Source: Argentina anserina | Lineage: Eukaryota; Streptophyta; Magnoliopsida; Rosales; Rosaceae | Direction: 5' to 3' | Length of the DNA stretch: 64,000 nucleotides | NCBI RefSeq assembly: GCF_933775445.1 | Contig: NC_065876.1 | Location: forward strand, 13,888,001-13,952,000 | Shown: piece by piece, positions 11,654-24,081 of the stretch | Numbering within the stretch: position 1 is the stretch's first letter | Layout: every line of letters begins with the position of its first letter | The notes under the pieces: model-generated | Databases searched by the model: none | Told to the model about the DNA's origin: nothing | The model's input: only the letters and a program-made list of their open reading frames with translations | Position numbers and translations under genes: made by a program

Positions 11654-14600
11654 ATGCTTACTGGGTCAAACTTTAGAGCTTGGAAGGATTCTGTAGAAAC
11701 CTATATCACCATGAATGATAAGATAGGCTATTGTTTTCAAGAGGATAGACCTGAAACCCAAGCAGAAGATGATAAAACCACAGTCAAAGCTAACTATAAG
11801 AAGTGGATGCATTCAAACATGATGGCTAAGAATGTTATTAGGCAGTCTATATCTAAAAGCATTAGAGGATGCGTGGCTGAGCCGGAATTTGCTACTGCTT
11901 TTCTGGAGGCCGTGTCCGCTAAGTTCAAGGAGAGTGAGAAAGCCGAGATAGCTAGGCTAAACAAGGAATATCATAGCCTGCAATACTCAAGAACTGGAGA
12001 AGTCAGGGAGCATTTATTAAAGTTGATTAATATCAACAATAGGCTTAAAGAGATGATGGTGGGAGTACAAGACACCTTGCTGGTGCATCATGAACTGGAC
12101 ACACTCCCAAGCAGTTTTGACCATCTCAGGACTAGCTATAATGCTCAAAAGGAAAACTGGACTCTAGATGAATTAATAGCCATATGTTCTGATGAGGAGG
12201 AGAGGATTAAGAAGCAAACCCCAACCATTTACCTGCTTGAAAAGCCTAAGAAAAGAAAGTCACATCCACAGAACAAGCTTAAGCCTAACAAGATCATCTC
12301 TAAGACATCAGCAACCACAGGGCCAAAGGATAACAAACCATTCAGATTCAAGTGCTACTTTTGTAAGAAAGTAGGACACATGAAAAAGGATTGTACTGGC
12401 TATAAGGCTTGGCTAGCTAAAAAGGGTAAGATTATTTCTAATACAGTTTTTTCTTTAGAAGTTAATCTTGTTAATGTCAATCCACAATCTTGGTGGATTG
12501 ATTCCGAGTCACCTATTCACATAACTAATTCCTTACAGGGGTTCAAAAGGACCAGGACTCCAAGAAGTGAGGATGTTAGCTTGCGTGTTGGAAACGGGAT
12601 GAAGGTGGTAGTAAAAGCTGCAGGATGTCTTAGGCTTGATTTAGGATCTGGAAAATTTCTAGTCTTGAATAACGTTTATTATGTACCTTCCATGAGAAGG
12701 AATTTAGTTTCAGTCTCTCAATTAGTTAAATCTGGATGTAGTTTTTTTATTGACAATAAAGGAATTCTTATTTTTCGAAATAAAGAGAAAATTGGTTCTG
12801 GTGTGATATTGGATGATCATATAAAGTTAAATTGTTCAATATCTCAACAAGATATTTCTCTTGTTAAAACAGATAACACTAAAAGTACTAGCATCTTAAC
12901 TGGTGTTAAGAGAACCAGGAACAATGAAAAATATGCATATTTATGGCATAGAAGATTAGACCATGTATCCAAAGAGAGACTGAAACTATTAGTAAGGAAC
13001 AAAATTTTAAACGAGTTAGACTTTTCAGACCTTCATGATTGTATTGAATGTTTTAAGGGTAAGATGACAAACAAACGGAAAAAGATTACAGTAAGAAGTA
13101 AAGAGTTGTTGGAACTCATACACACTGATATCTATGGTCCATTTAAACACCAAACTATCTGTGGAAACGTGTATTTCATTACATTCATTGATAATTTCTC
13201 TAGATACGGTCATGTTTCTCTACTCTCAGAAAAATCACAGGCACTTAAAGCCTTTCAAATCTATAAGGCTGAGGTAGAGAATCAACTAGAGAGAAAGATC
13301 AAAACAGTAAGATCAGATAGAGGTGGGGAATTTTATGGAAAATATACAGAAAACGGTCAACAAAAGGGTCCTTTTGCCTTGTATCTGCAAGAGCATGGAA
13401 TTAAAGCTCAATATACAACACCCTATAATCCCCAACAAAATAATGTTGCAGAGAGAAAGAATAGAACCCTTCTAAATATGGTTAGATGTATGATACTATG
13501 ATGTGTACTACTGGGTTGCCAAAATTCTTATGGGGAGAGGCTTTAAAAACTGCAAATTATATTTGCAACAGAACACCAAGTAAAGCCATAGAGAAAACTT
13601 CTTTTGAATTATGGTGTGGTAGAAAACCAAGTCTTTTTCATTTTCATGTATGAGGTTGTCAAGCAGAAGCTCGGATTTATAATCCAAAAAATGAGCAAGC
13701 TTGATGAAAAGTCTGTTAGCTGCTATTTCATAGGTTATCCAGATAAATCTAAAGGTTACAAGCTATATTCTGCTAAACACTCACCCAGAATTTTTGAAAC
13801 TCATCAAGTAAAATTCATAAATGAGAAAATTCACAATACAATTTATGAGGATTTATCCTCAGACTTTGAAGAACTTGTGATGGATGAGGATTTAGCAAAT
13901 ACATTACCTTTAGATAATGAATTAGCAGATGACATCATTAGAGAAAATCAAGATGCAGATGATTATGAAATTGATCAAGGAATGCGAATTGACAATCCAG
14001 AAAACAATATAGTTATTCAGAATCCTCCCATTGCTGCAATTGCACCTATAGCAGAAGGTAATCTAATTCCACAACCTCCACAACCTCAAAATAATCTAAT
14101 TCCAGCTCTTCCTCAAAATCCTATGCTTAGAAGATCCGAAAGAGCTAGAAAAGCAAAATTTGGGGGGGGGGGAATTGTCCTTACATTGTCAGTTATCTAA
14201 CTGAGGCAGACGTAGTAGAAGATTGTGCAGAAGACAATGATCCAACAAATTTTGTTCAAGCTACAGAATGTGTTGAGTCAGAGAAAAGGCAAGAAGCTAT
14301 GCAATCTGAAATTGAGTCAATAGAGAAAAATGGAGTTTGGGAATTAGTTGAAGCTGATCCAAGTCAAAAAGCAATTGGCTGCAAGTGGGTTTACAAAACC
14401 AAGAAAGATGCAACAGGAAACACTGAAAGACACAAGGCAAGGTTAGTTGCAAAAGGATTTACGCAGAAAGAAGGCATAGACTACACTGAGACTTTTTCTC
14501 CAGTTTCTTGTAAAGATTCTTTTAGGATTATTATGGCATTAGTTGAACACTATGATATGGAGCTACACCAAATGGATGTCAAGACAGCCTTCTTAAATGG

Positions 14601-15833
14601 AGAGCTTGATGAAGTGATCTACATGAAACAACCAAAAGGATTTATTGAAGCAGGGAATGAGAATTTGGTCTGCAAGCTGAAGAAATCAATTTATGGACTC
14701 AAGAAAGCTTCCAGGCAGTGGTACAAGAAATTTGACTCAGTGATTTCCTCTTTTAGATTAACTGAAAATCCAGTTTATGAGTGTGTTTATTTAAAAATAG
14801 TTGGAGATCAATTTATTTTATTAGTACTATATGTTGATGATATACTTTTGGCTAGCAGCAATCTAAAACTGCTAAAAGATACCAAAAGCTTTCTGTCAGA
14901 GAATTTTGACATGAAAGATCTAGGTGAAGCATCATATGTACTAGGGATTGAGATTAAAAGAGATAGAACACATAAACTGTTGGGATTGTCCCAAGAAAAT
15001 TACATTTCTAAAGTTCTGAAGAGATTTAGTATGGAACAGTGCTCTGGAGGAGAAGTTCCAATGTCTAAAGGTGACAAGCTCACAAAAGGTCAAAAATCAC
15101 AAACTGAAACTGAGAAGGAGAACATGAAGGAAGCCTCATGTATGCTCAAGTTTGCACAAGACCTGACTTAGCTTTTGCAGTTGGGATGTTATCAAGGTTT
15201 CAATCTAATCCAGGTTATGAACACTGGGTTGTAGGAAAAAATGTGTTGAGGTATTTACAGAAGACAAAGAATCACATGCTAGTTTACAAACAAGTCAAGG
15301 ATTTGAAGGTTATTGGATTTTCATATTCTGATTTTGCAGGGAATTACCCTGATTCAAAGAAGTCCACTTGTGGATACATGTACATGCTAGCAGGAGGAGC
15401 TATTGCTTGGAAAACTATGAAGCATGCATTGATCGCAACCTCAACCATGCAAGCTGAGTACATAGCAGTATATGAAGAAGTGTGTGAAGGGGTATGGATA
15501 AGAAATTTTCTACAGCAAACTCAAGTACTCAGTCACATTGTGGAAGACAAATTGGAAGTCTTTTGTGATAATGAGGCAGCTGTGTACTTCTGCAAGAACA
15601 ATAAGAGATCTAGCAATTCCAAGCATATAGATTTAAAGTATTACAGTGTTAGGGAGATGGTTAAAAGGGGTGAGTTAGTGGTTCTAAGTATAGATACAAA
15701 CTCACAACTAGCTGATCCTTTCACAAAAGCATTACCAGTTAAAGTGTTCAAGAAACACATAGAGAGCATAGGCATTTTGCCTAACTTAGATGCTTTAGGT
15801 CAGTGGGAGCTAAGTCCAGTAGGAGCAAACTAA
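11654..15833 (+). pseudogene. Copia gag-pol polyprotein, frame-broken
   Basis: Gag (from about 11654) ends with a zinc knuckle CYFCKKVGHMKKDC at about 12355-12396. The protease follows, but its usual D-S-G core reads DSES, so glycine is lost. Integrase shows the HRRLDHVS zinc-binding start, CIECFKGK, and catalytic-core blocks up to RSDRGGEF. Reverse transcriptase has the YVDD active site (about 14831-14842). RNase H follows, ending at 15833. Damage: a frameshift near 13495, an in-frame TGA near 13648, a frameshift at a poly-A run near 13690, a frameshift at a run of ten G at 14162-14171, and another near 15140. The long unbroken blocks agree with a young element inactivated by point lesions. 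Confidence 0.92.
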
Positions 15834-16386
15834 AATTTACAAGTTTTGAGTTCTTGTTTTAATTATCCTTGTGATAACAGTTTTCTTTGTTTTAAATAAA
15901 GTCTTGAGGTATTTCAGAATTGTTATGTCGTGCTGCAGCTTTACATTAGTTTCTGAAAAACTTACACAAATAAGTTACAGTTGTATATATACTTGCATAT
16001 CAGATGACTTTAATCATGTCTAGCATGATGATATGGTTCAAGCAAGTTATAAAGTCATTGGTGTCCAGTATATTGCTTGAAGTTCTGGTTTTAGAACATA
16101 CGGTAGGACTTGATGTATATGTATTCTATACTTGTTAATACACATTATACATATATCTCAATACTGAGGGTTTGGACATATGTATTTTGCAGGAGTTTAT
16201 GTTGTAGCAAAGAAACTCTGCATTTTTGTTAAAGTGTAACTCGTTTCTTGTTCTGCATAAGTAACTGCAAGGTGACCATGTTGTGATGGGATTTTTGATT
16301 CAATTGTTTCTGGCGCGCACTACAGTAGGTAGTATAGTTTCTGACATTACAGGAACTTGATTTTCATAAACCGGAAGTGATTGTCC

Positions 16387-16397
16387 AAGTGGGAGAT
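16387..16397 (+). other. Polypurine tract of copia element
   Basis: AAGTGGGAGAT immediately precedes the 3' LTR and would prime plus-strand DNA synthesis, as in related plant copia elements. Confidence 0.8.
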
Positions 16398-16901
16398 TGT
16401 TAGATCAATTTTGGACATATCACATATTATATGATTATCATTTTTAATGTCATAATCTATTTCTACATGGAAACAAAAATAGTATCAAATCTAGTTCCTA
16501 ATGATTTCGTGTATTATATCATTATGGTAAGGAATCCTAATTTAAGTCTAGAAGCAAGACTACAAATCAGTATTGAATCAGGAATCTAAATAAGATGACT
16601 TAACTTACAAGATGTCTTTAATGGAAGGACTCTTAAGGGTTAAAGATTCTCTATATATAGATGGTAAACGTCCATGTTATCACTACGAGTTATTTGCGTG
16701 AGTTTCTGTCCATTGAGAAAGCAGAGAGTAGTGACTAACAGAAGACCTTGCCTAGCACCTTGTGACTTCGGATTAAGGCACAATGGATCACGGTGTCGTC
16801 GTTCATGAAGATGGTAAGTTAATATCATTCACTAAGTTAACGATTAGTTGTTATGCATATGATCTTTGGTTTTGTACTCATATCATGTAATTTGATTTAC
16901 A
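16398..16901 (+). repeat. 3' LTR of the copia element
   Basis: 504 bp, same ends as the 5' LTR. Differences seen by eye are about nine substitutions plus one indel, clustered in the last 250 bp. Followed directly by the target duplication ATTAG. Confidence 0.95.
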
Positions 16902-16906
16902 ATTAG

Positions 16907-17760
16907 AAGATGGAGGATCGATGAGAATCCAGTGGAGAGATTCTGGGCAACCAAGTTTTGGGATGAATGCAAAGAAGATGTTTGGATTTTGGGAGAAAGG
17001 AAGAGAATAGGCCTACGATAAAAGAGGGGTAGATTTTGGGAGGCGCATCGCGTGTTATTCCTTACCAACCAAAGTGTCCGAAACACGCGATGGGAATTAC
17101 TGCCGTGGAGGGAATACGCTCCGTGATATTGCAGATTTGCAGACCATGCCCAAAAGAGCAATCATCAAAAATAAAACTAATTCAAATGTTTACAAACTAG
17201 ATTACACGTTTAAAACAAAATAATTGCAAAAGCCAATGTAATCGTAACTTAACAAGTAAATTGATCCAAACCCAATTCTTAAATCAACTCAAAAATCGAA
17301 CATTTCCCAGGAACAAGAATCAAATCATTAAACAAAACATCATTACTCACCAGAAAATCATGAACAAGAGCTTGATTGAGGCTTCGATCGAACTCGTATC
17401 GAATCGTGATGCATGTTTTGATACACGAAGACAGAAGAAGGATAGGCTAGAGGGTTATGGAGATAGGTCATGCTTCGATAAGTCGAGTGCAGCTGTGAAG
17501 GTCTTCGACTCTGGTGAAGGAAAGAGAAAAGACTCAAAAGAGTTCCGAAGACACCGTGTAATGTCATTAAGCTGATAAGGGTACCGGTGGGATTTTGAAA
17601 ATTTCATTTAATTTTCACTATAAATTTCATTAATGTTCGGTCAGCTTCTGCTCTTTAAAAGGAGGTCTAGAGGTACTTCGGATTTTTTTTCTAAAAAGCC
17701 AATGCTTCTTAGAGAAGCCCCCATGGAGTTTACCCAACACTAAATAGAGCTTAGCTTATA
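16907..17760. other. Intergenic spacer between copia and hAT elements
   Basis: No gene supported. Short open frames on both strands near 16.9-17.6 kb overlap each other and lack recognisable domains. The sequence before 9775 and after 16907 was contiguous before the copia insertion. Confidence 0.5.
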
Positions 17761-20700
17761 ATGGTTGACAGGGGCGGAAGTAAGTGGCGGACTGGTAGGG
17801 CTATAGCCCATCCGAAATTTTGACTAAAATACCCCCAACTATATATATCATCTATACCAGTCCTGCAGCCCAGATAAAAAAAAAGTTAAGCTAACCTCAA
17901 CTCTTATTCTGTTGACTTCCTCAGTTGTGTGATGTGGGTCAGTGGACATGGTTGCCAAGGTTGGAGTTCATCACTAGTTTGTTGAGTGCTGAATGCTGCA
18001 ATATGTTGCTGTGGAAGCAACCCCATTAGTGGAAGCTGGCTGCTCTGCTTTGGTTTCTATCAGAAACAAAAAATCATCCATCCATCCATCAACTGATCAA
18101 GGCTTTTTTGATGTCATCCACAGACACACACAGCATGTCAGTTTCTATCTCTCTCTTTGTTATTATTGCAATTTGTGTTATAGTTCGTTGTTTTGCTTTG
18201 AATATATGCTCTGTAATCAGATCCTCTTGAGTCTTGAACTGATTAGATCACTGTGTATACTTTGTAGTCTACATGGGACTCTTAATTGGTAATTGGAAAT
18301 TAATAGCTACATATTCTTGTTAGTTGTTAGTTGTTAGTGTACTTCTGAATTAAAGGCACCCCCAATCATCATGAGAATTCGAACTAGAGCACTCAGGCAT
18401 GCAACTAGGGTAGTTATTGGGGGCGTTTGAGGTCCATCTCAACTTGTTGGATCGTCCATTGCATATTTTCCAACTTATGTGACAGAATGTTAATTAGTTC
18501 AGCATTAAGAAACTAAATAATTAATGGAAGGTAATTGACCACTTTAAGCATTTCCATTACCTGTACAATATCATGGTACTACCTTGCAATGTTATTGAAG
18601 ACCTAGTTTTGTGCAAAAAGACCATCTGTTATATATCCTCCTAAACATAATATAGTTGTTATCAGTCTGCAGGAACAAAAAATTATGTACTTGTTTCATA
18701 CGTTGTAGTATTCAGTCAATTTTCTATCTGCTGAATACTGATCTTCCTTCAGAGCTGCTTCCTCCCCTTCCCGCTCCTCAATTATTAACTTTACCCTGAT
18801 ATACTCACCAGGAAAAGACAAACACACCATAGATCACCTTCTTAAAAAAAATACACACACACACACAATAGATCACACAGTAACAAGATGAAATATGACA
18901 GTAGTGCAGAAAATTATATATATTTGATTGTTCTCCCAAAGAATGGGTCTATAGATGCATCAAGTATAGTCACAGACTCTTGACACACACAATTATATTC
19001 ATATTGATTAGTACTTATAAAAGATGAGGGGGCTAATGATCTAGCAGAAAATGACATCTTAACTACTTTCTTGACATATAGGACACCTCATCTTAAGCCA
19101 CGAAACGTTTTCTGATATAATTCTCTAATTTCGATTATTAATGTCAGCTACTAGCACATGACAATGTTGTTAAGAGCGAAAGGAAATAAATATTTTGAAG
19201 GCGCAAAAGCACTCACCATATTGAGCTTCTGCGAAATGGGTAATGCAATTCCTTTTATAAGCAGGCACGGTCTATTTCGTTTTTTCGTCGCAGTTGTGTT
19301 TCAAAATGAAAGCATAATACTGATAATCACTGTTAGATGTATTGGTCAAAACCAACTGCCAATTTTTTCTTATTACTTGATTAATTTGCATGCAATTGTT
19401 GCCGCTGACAAACTATGTATGCATCTCCTAAATCAAGATATATAGACGAAAAAAATTTGCATGCAAATGACAACCTAATGGACGTCAACATTCACCAAAT
19501 TTTATATTGATCAATTTAAATTGCATGGATAGATGAGTTAACAATGGCGATGCTCATCTTATTTTGTAAAACTCAGCATATGACGTAATGTTGTGTGCAT
19601 ATAATTCTAATTTGGGCAAGCTTTGTACTCGTGTGCATATAATTCTAATATTGATACATTCATACATATATTATTATAGGTATTGACGTATTGTCTTATT
19701 GAGCATAATGACGGATAACAGAGAGCCAAAACGGTTGAAAAATCTTCTTGCATAGTTTGTGAGGGATCAAAGTAGTGGGAGTGAAAGTGGGAGAAATGAG
19801 ATTAGAAGTGAGGTTAGGAGTAGAAATGAAAATGTTGGTTCAGTGAATAATATTCTTGTAGAGTCTTCTCCATCTAGTCCACTAGAAGAGTCTCCATCTG
19901 TTCCATTAGAAGATGATCATAATGATAGAATTGGGGAGCAAACAATATTGATTTCACTTCTCTTCAACGTGACCCAGGATTAAGACAACCAATAGGCCAA
20001 TATCCTTTCAAATTCCGTGATAATGTTCGGAGAGCTTATGTTGTCTTAGGACCATATCAACCCTACTTAAGTAGTTATCCATCCTTTTGGGATGGAGGGC
20101 AGGGTCGAAGATTTTGTCACAAATGGTTTAAAGATTGGTCGTGGCTTAAGTATTCTGTAGAGGTGGACAAATCATTTTGTTTTCCTTGTTTCCTATTTAA
20201 TAGTTATCCATCCCACCATCCGGCATTCACTACATATGGGTTTAATAGTTGGAAGAATGTCAATTCAAAGAAGTCAGGCCTTCTTAAGTATGTGGGAGCC
20301 CTCAATTCTCCACATAATGCTTGTATGCGCCAATGGGAAGTTCTAAGAAATCCGTCTAAGCACATTGAGAGTGTGATTAGCACTCAATCAACACATGAAA
20401 AATTAGATAATCGACTTCGGCTTGTTGCTGCTATAGAGAGTGCAAGGTTGTTGGCACATCAAGGATGTACTTTTAGAGGTCATGATGAGAGTAGTAATTC
20501 ATCAAATGGTGGCAATTTCACTGTTTTACAAAATGCTTTTGGGAGGATGAATTTAGAAGTAAAAAGAGTCTTGGATAATGCCCCTGGTAATGCCAAGTAT
20601 TCTTCTCCACTTATTCAAAAACAAATCATAAATATACATGGTAACAAAGTTAGGACCAAGATTCGTGATGAAGTGGGAACTTCCAAATTATGTATCTTGT

Positions 20701-20881
20701 TGATGAAGCTGTTGATGTATCTAATAGGGAGCAAATGACTATCATTCTTCACTTTGTTGATTGTCATGGGTTTATTAGAGAACGATTTTTCAAAGTTATT
20801 TGTGTTGGAGACACTTGTTCTCAAACTTTGAAAAATGAGATATCCAAGGTGCTTGCTCAATATGATCTTCAAGTAAAAAAT

Positions 20882-21969
20882 AGGCATAAATGCCGATTTG
20901 CACCCCAAACTTGGCTGAAATTGTCAATTTGCACCCTGAACTTGTATTTGAGTCAATTTACCTCCTAAACTTGGTAAAAATTGCCGATTTACACCCCGAA
21001 CTTGTATTTGAGTCAATTTACCTCCTAAATTTGGTAAAAATTACCGATTTGCACCACATCCGTTAAATTTAACTGTTTTTATCCAATTTTGCGTCACATG
21101 TCATGCACATGAGGGGTAATATTGTCATTTTCTATTTATATTTTTCTTAAAAACAAATAAAAATATTCTTTAAAATGAGGATTATTTTGTTAATCAAATT
21201 ATTTATTTACATCTTTTTTTCTACTCACTTAACCCTATTTTGAATTATATATTCAATATACCCACCCATTCAAATATAGTGTGTTGTGTATAAATATATT
21301 TTTATATGTACACATTGTTGGAGGATGAACAAAACGAGAATAATAGCGACGTAATAGAACAGAACGTAACCGTTTATTGATTGATAATGTGGCCAATATA
21401 TAGGCATTACATAACCACAATCCCGTAGAATTCAGAGTCCTAATCTATTACAGAGATGCGAATCTATCTCTAACAGGAAACCTAATAAGGCTAAGACACA
21501 CACAATGGTAGAATAGTATTTCTCTCAGAACACACATTTATTTTTAATTTTAAATGTATTTATTTATTTATATTTTTTCTAATATCTTTTGACATACCAT
21601 ATCACATAAAATAATAAATATATAAATCAATAACATGTTTTGAAAAAACAAACATTGTAGCAAGTGTTCCTCTTAAGTAATTTTATTAATTTATTTCATT
21701 ATTCAATATGAATAAATATATAATGACAATATTACCCCTTAAATGCTTGACATGTGACGCAAAATTGGATAGAAACAGTTAAATTTAACGGATGGGGTGT
21801 AAATCGGCAATTTTTACCAAGTTTATGAGGTAAATTGACTCAAATACAAGTTCGGGGTGTAAATCGGCAATTTTTACCAAGTTTAGGAGGTAAATTGACT
21901 CAAATGCAAGTTCAGGGTGCAAATTGACAATTTCAGCCAAGTTTGGGATGCAAATCGGCATTTATGCCT
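20882..21969. mobile_element. Inverted-repeat (MITE/MULE-like) element nested in the hAT transposase
   Basis: 1,088 bp with long inverted ends: AGGCATAAATGCCGATTTG at the left and its complement at the right. It is flanked by a 7-bp duplication AAAAAAT (20875-20881 and 21970-21976). Each arm holds 60-bp subrepeats (GAACTTGTATTTGAGTC... spaced exactly 60 bases). It has no transposase, so it is non-autonomous. Removing it with one duplication copy rejoins the transposase frame exactly, which proves the insertion boundaries. The superfamily is unsure: the long, repeat-bearing arms suggest Mutator-like, but a 7-bp duplication is shorter than the usual 9. Confidence 0.85.
21316..21532 (-). mobile_element. 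Solo LTR nested inside the inverted-repeat element
   Basis: 217 bp, starts TG and ends CA, flanked by the perfect 5-bp duplication CACAT (21311-21315 and 21533-21537). Read on the minus strand it starts TGTTCTGAGAG and is clearly related along most of its length to the LTR of the copia relic at 43787-43970. It is a footprint of LTR-LTR recombination, and the innermost layer of a three-level nest. Confidence 0.88.
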
Positions 21970-23769
21970 AAAAAATATGAGGGGTCAAGGATATGATGGT
22001 GCGAGTAACATGCGAGGTCAATTTAATGGTTTACAAGCTTTGTTTAGAGAAGAATGTAAATATGCATATTATGTGCACTGCTTTGCTCATCGCTTACAAT
22101 TGGCTTTGATTGCCTCATCTAGAGGAGTGCATGATGTTTGACAATTCTTTTCTTCTCTAAATGTGATTGTGAATTTTGTTGACTCTTCTGCAAAACATCA
22201 TTCAACATTAAGAGTTATTAGAGAAGAGGAAATTGCAGATTTAGTGGCTGCAGGTAAACTTGAAACTGGTATACGGCCTAATCAGACTACTACTTTGCAA
22301 CGGGCAGGGGCTACTCGTTGGGGTTCACATTTTCGCTCTATTTCAAGTTTGATAAAAAAATTTGGAGCCACCCAGAAAACTCTTGCATATTTGGTAATTA
22401 ATGGACTTCCCAAAATACAAGGAGAAGCAAAGAGTGTAGGTAAAGCTATGAAGAAATTTGATTTTGTGTTTTGCTTGTTTTTGATGCATGATACCAGGAA
22501 GATTACTGATTTTCTTTGTCAGTCATTGCAAAAAAAGGCCATGGACATCTTAAATGCTCTAAGAGTTCTTTCTATTGCAAAACAAAAGCTTCAAGCCATG
22601 AGAGATAATGGTTGGGATAATTTGATTTTGAGAATAACATCATTTTGTTGTGAGCATAATATCATTGTTCCAGATTTGTCTACTCCTTACAAGAAAGGTA
22701 CAGAACGAGCTTGTCCAGAGGATATTATAAAAGAGCATTATTATCGGATCAATATACTTAATGCTCTGATAGATGTTCAATTGGCAGAGTTGGAGAGTAG
22801 ATTCCCAGATTAGTCGTTAGAGCTCCTTACTCTTAGTTCTACATTTGATCCGCATGATAATTTTCAGGCATTCAAGCCTGAAGATGTTTGCTCTCTTGCT
22901 TTGAGATTTTACCCTATGAATTTTTCTGCAGGTGATATGCTTGCTCTAGAGATGGAGTGTGGATTTTTTCTATCAGATGTTCAGAGTGATCTAAGATTTG
23001 CAAATACAACTTCTATGTCTGATTTATGTCGGCGGTTAGTTGAATCAAGAAAGTCGATTTTTTTTCCAATTCTTTATAGATTGATATGTCTTGTATTAAC
23101 TCTACCAGTATCTACAACAACTACCGAGAGAGCATTTTCATCTATGAATATTTTGAAAACTAGACTTCGAAATAGGATGGAAGATGACTTTCTTGATGAT
23201 TTGATGGTTCTCTACATTGAGAAAAAGTTTATTGATAGTGTTCACAATAATGATGTAATTGAGGAGTTCACAAAGTTAGGACCTCGGAGGGTATCATTCT
23301 GTTAGTTTTTATATTATGATTGTTGTAATTTTAAATTTACAGGGTTTTAATTTTATGTCATTCATGTTGTTTTTTTGAATTTAAATAATAAAGGCGTGAG
23401 AATGAGTCTCTCATTGAGTTCCAAATCTCAAACAAAAATTTGTATGCATGTGAAAAGTAGCCATACGCATCTTGAAAATCTAGTTCCGCCACCTGATGAT
23501 TGATCGATTAAAATTAAAGTTTCTCATTCTCTACGAATTCGTTACTTATCTTCTGATCGGGTAAATAACTAAAATACTAAAAAACGAGTGTTTTGTGAGT
23601 TGAACGACCTGTAACCAAGGGAGAGTGACATAGTAAAGTACCAAATAGTTACTTTTACAGTTTTACTGCAAAATGAAAAAGGATTTGTAAAAAATTGTAA
23701 CTTTTTACTGGAAGATGAAAAAGAAGCTTTCGAGTCACACACATTAAAGACCACGTTGAAAACCAAAAC

Positions 23770-23865
23770 ATTTTGTGCTCCTTGGAACCCGATCGGCATA
23801 AAGACGAAGACTTTGAGTTCTGATTAAACCCAACCGGTGATTGCTCCGGCCACCGCGGACCGGTA
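23770..23865 (+). other. Probable VPS25 5' UTR exon
   Basis: A donor GGACCG then GTATGT near 23862 and an acceptor GACAG at 24070-24074, just before the start codon, suggest a noncoding first exon ending near 23862. The 5' limit is not visible. Confidence 0.5.
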
Positions 23866-24081
23866 TGTATTCTTTCCCTCTTTTATTTGACAAAAGCTAC
23901 AAACTTTCCAGGTCTCCATTAACTTGCTCAAGATTTTCAGCCACATGCTTCACTGCTATCATTACATCATTGCTGCACCCAATTTGGTTTTGTTTGTGTA
24001 GACTCTGAGATTTGTTTTCTTGATAAGCTGTGTTTGTTTACAGAGACCAGTAATTGGGTGTTGTGCTTTGACAGTAAAGTG

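Larger units (their letters stand above)
9780..16901 (+). mobile_element. Full-length Ty1/copia LTR retrotransposon (mutated)
   Basis: A complete 7.1-kb element in its own 5-bp duplication ATTAG (9775-9779 and 16902-16906). It has two LTRs that start TG and end CA, a primer-binding site after the 5' LTR, and a purine-rich tract before the 3' LTR. A single gag-pol region is ordered gag, protease, integrase, reverse transcriptase, RNase H, which is the copia order. The LTRs differ at only about ten positions by eye over ~503 bp, so insertion is fairly recent, yet the coding region already has several frame breaks. It is therefore non-autonomous unless supplied with proteins in trans. Confidence 0.95.
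19708..23305 (+). pseudogene. hAT transposase pseudogene (ZMYM1-like, DUF4371 + hAT dimerisation)
   Basis: The start ATG at 19708 is followed by an in-frame TAG at 19753. A frameshift lies near 19940-19980, after which the TTF-type zinc-finger region (KSFCFPCFLF) and DUF4371 begin (20163 onward). A second frameshift lies near 20685. The 20882-21969 element interrupts the coding region, after which the frame resumes with GQGYDGASNM and HCFAHRLQLAL. In-frame TGA at 22139 and TAG at 22811 follow. The C-terminal hAT dimerisation motif (LPVSTTTTERAFSSM) is intact before the stop at 23303-23305. The order and motifs make the family clear; the protein cannot be made. Confidence 0.9.
17769..23495 (+). 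mobile_element. hAT-superfamily DNA transposon (inactive, host of nested insertions)
   Basis: 5.7-kb element bounded by short inverted ends (CAGGGGCGGAA on the left, CAGGTGGCGGAAC read inward on the right). It is flanked by an 8-bp duplication with one mismatch (ATGGTTGA at 17761-17768, ATGATTGA at 23496-23503), the hAT signature. It encodes a zinc-finger MYM-type-1-like (TTF/DUF4371/hAT C-terminal) transposase, now broken. The first ~1.9 kb is noncoding. Removing the nested 1.1-kb element leaves about 4.6 kb. Confidence 0.88.

Noticed and set aside
17261..17575. 104-codon open frame between the copia and hAT elements
   Set aside because: No domain and a competing frame on the other strand; nothing supports translation.
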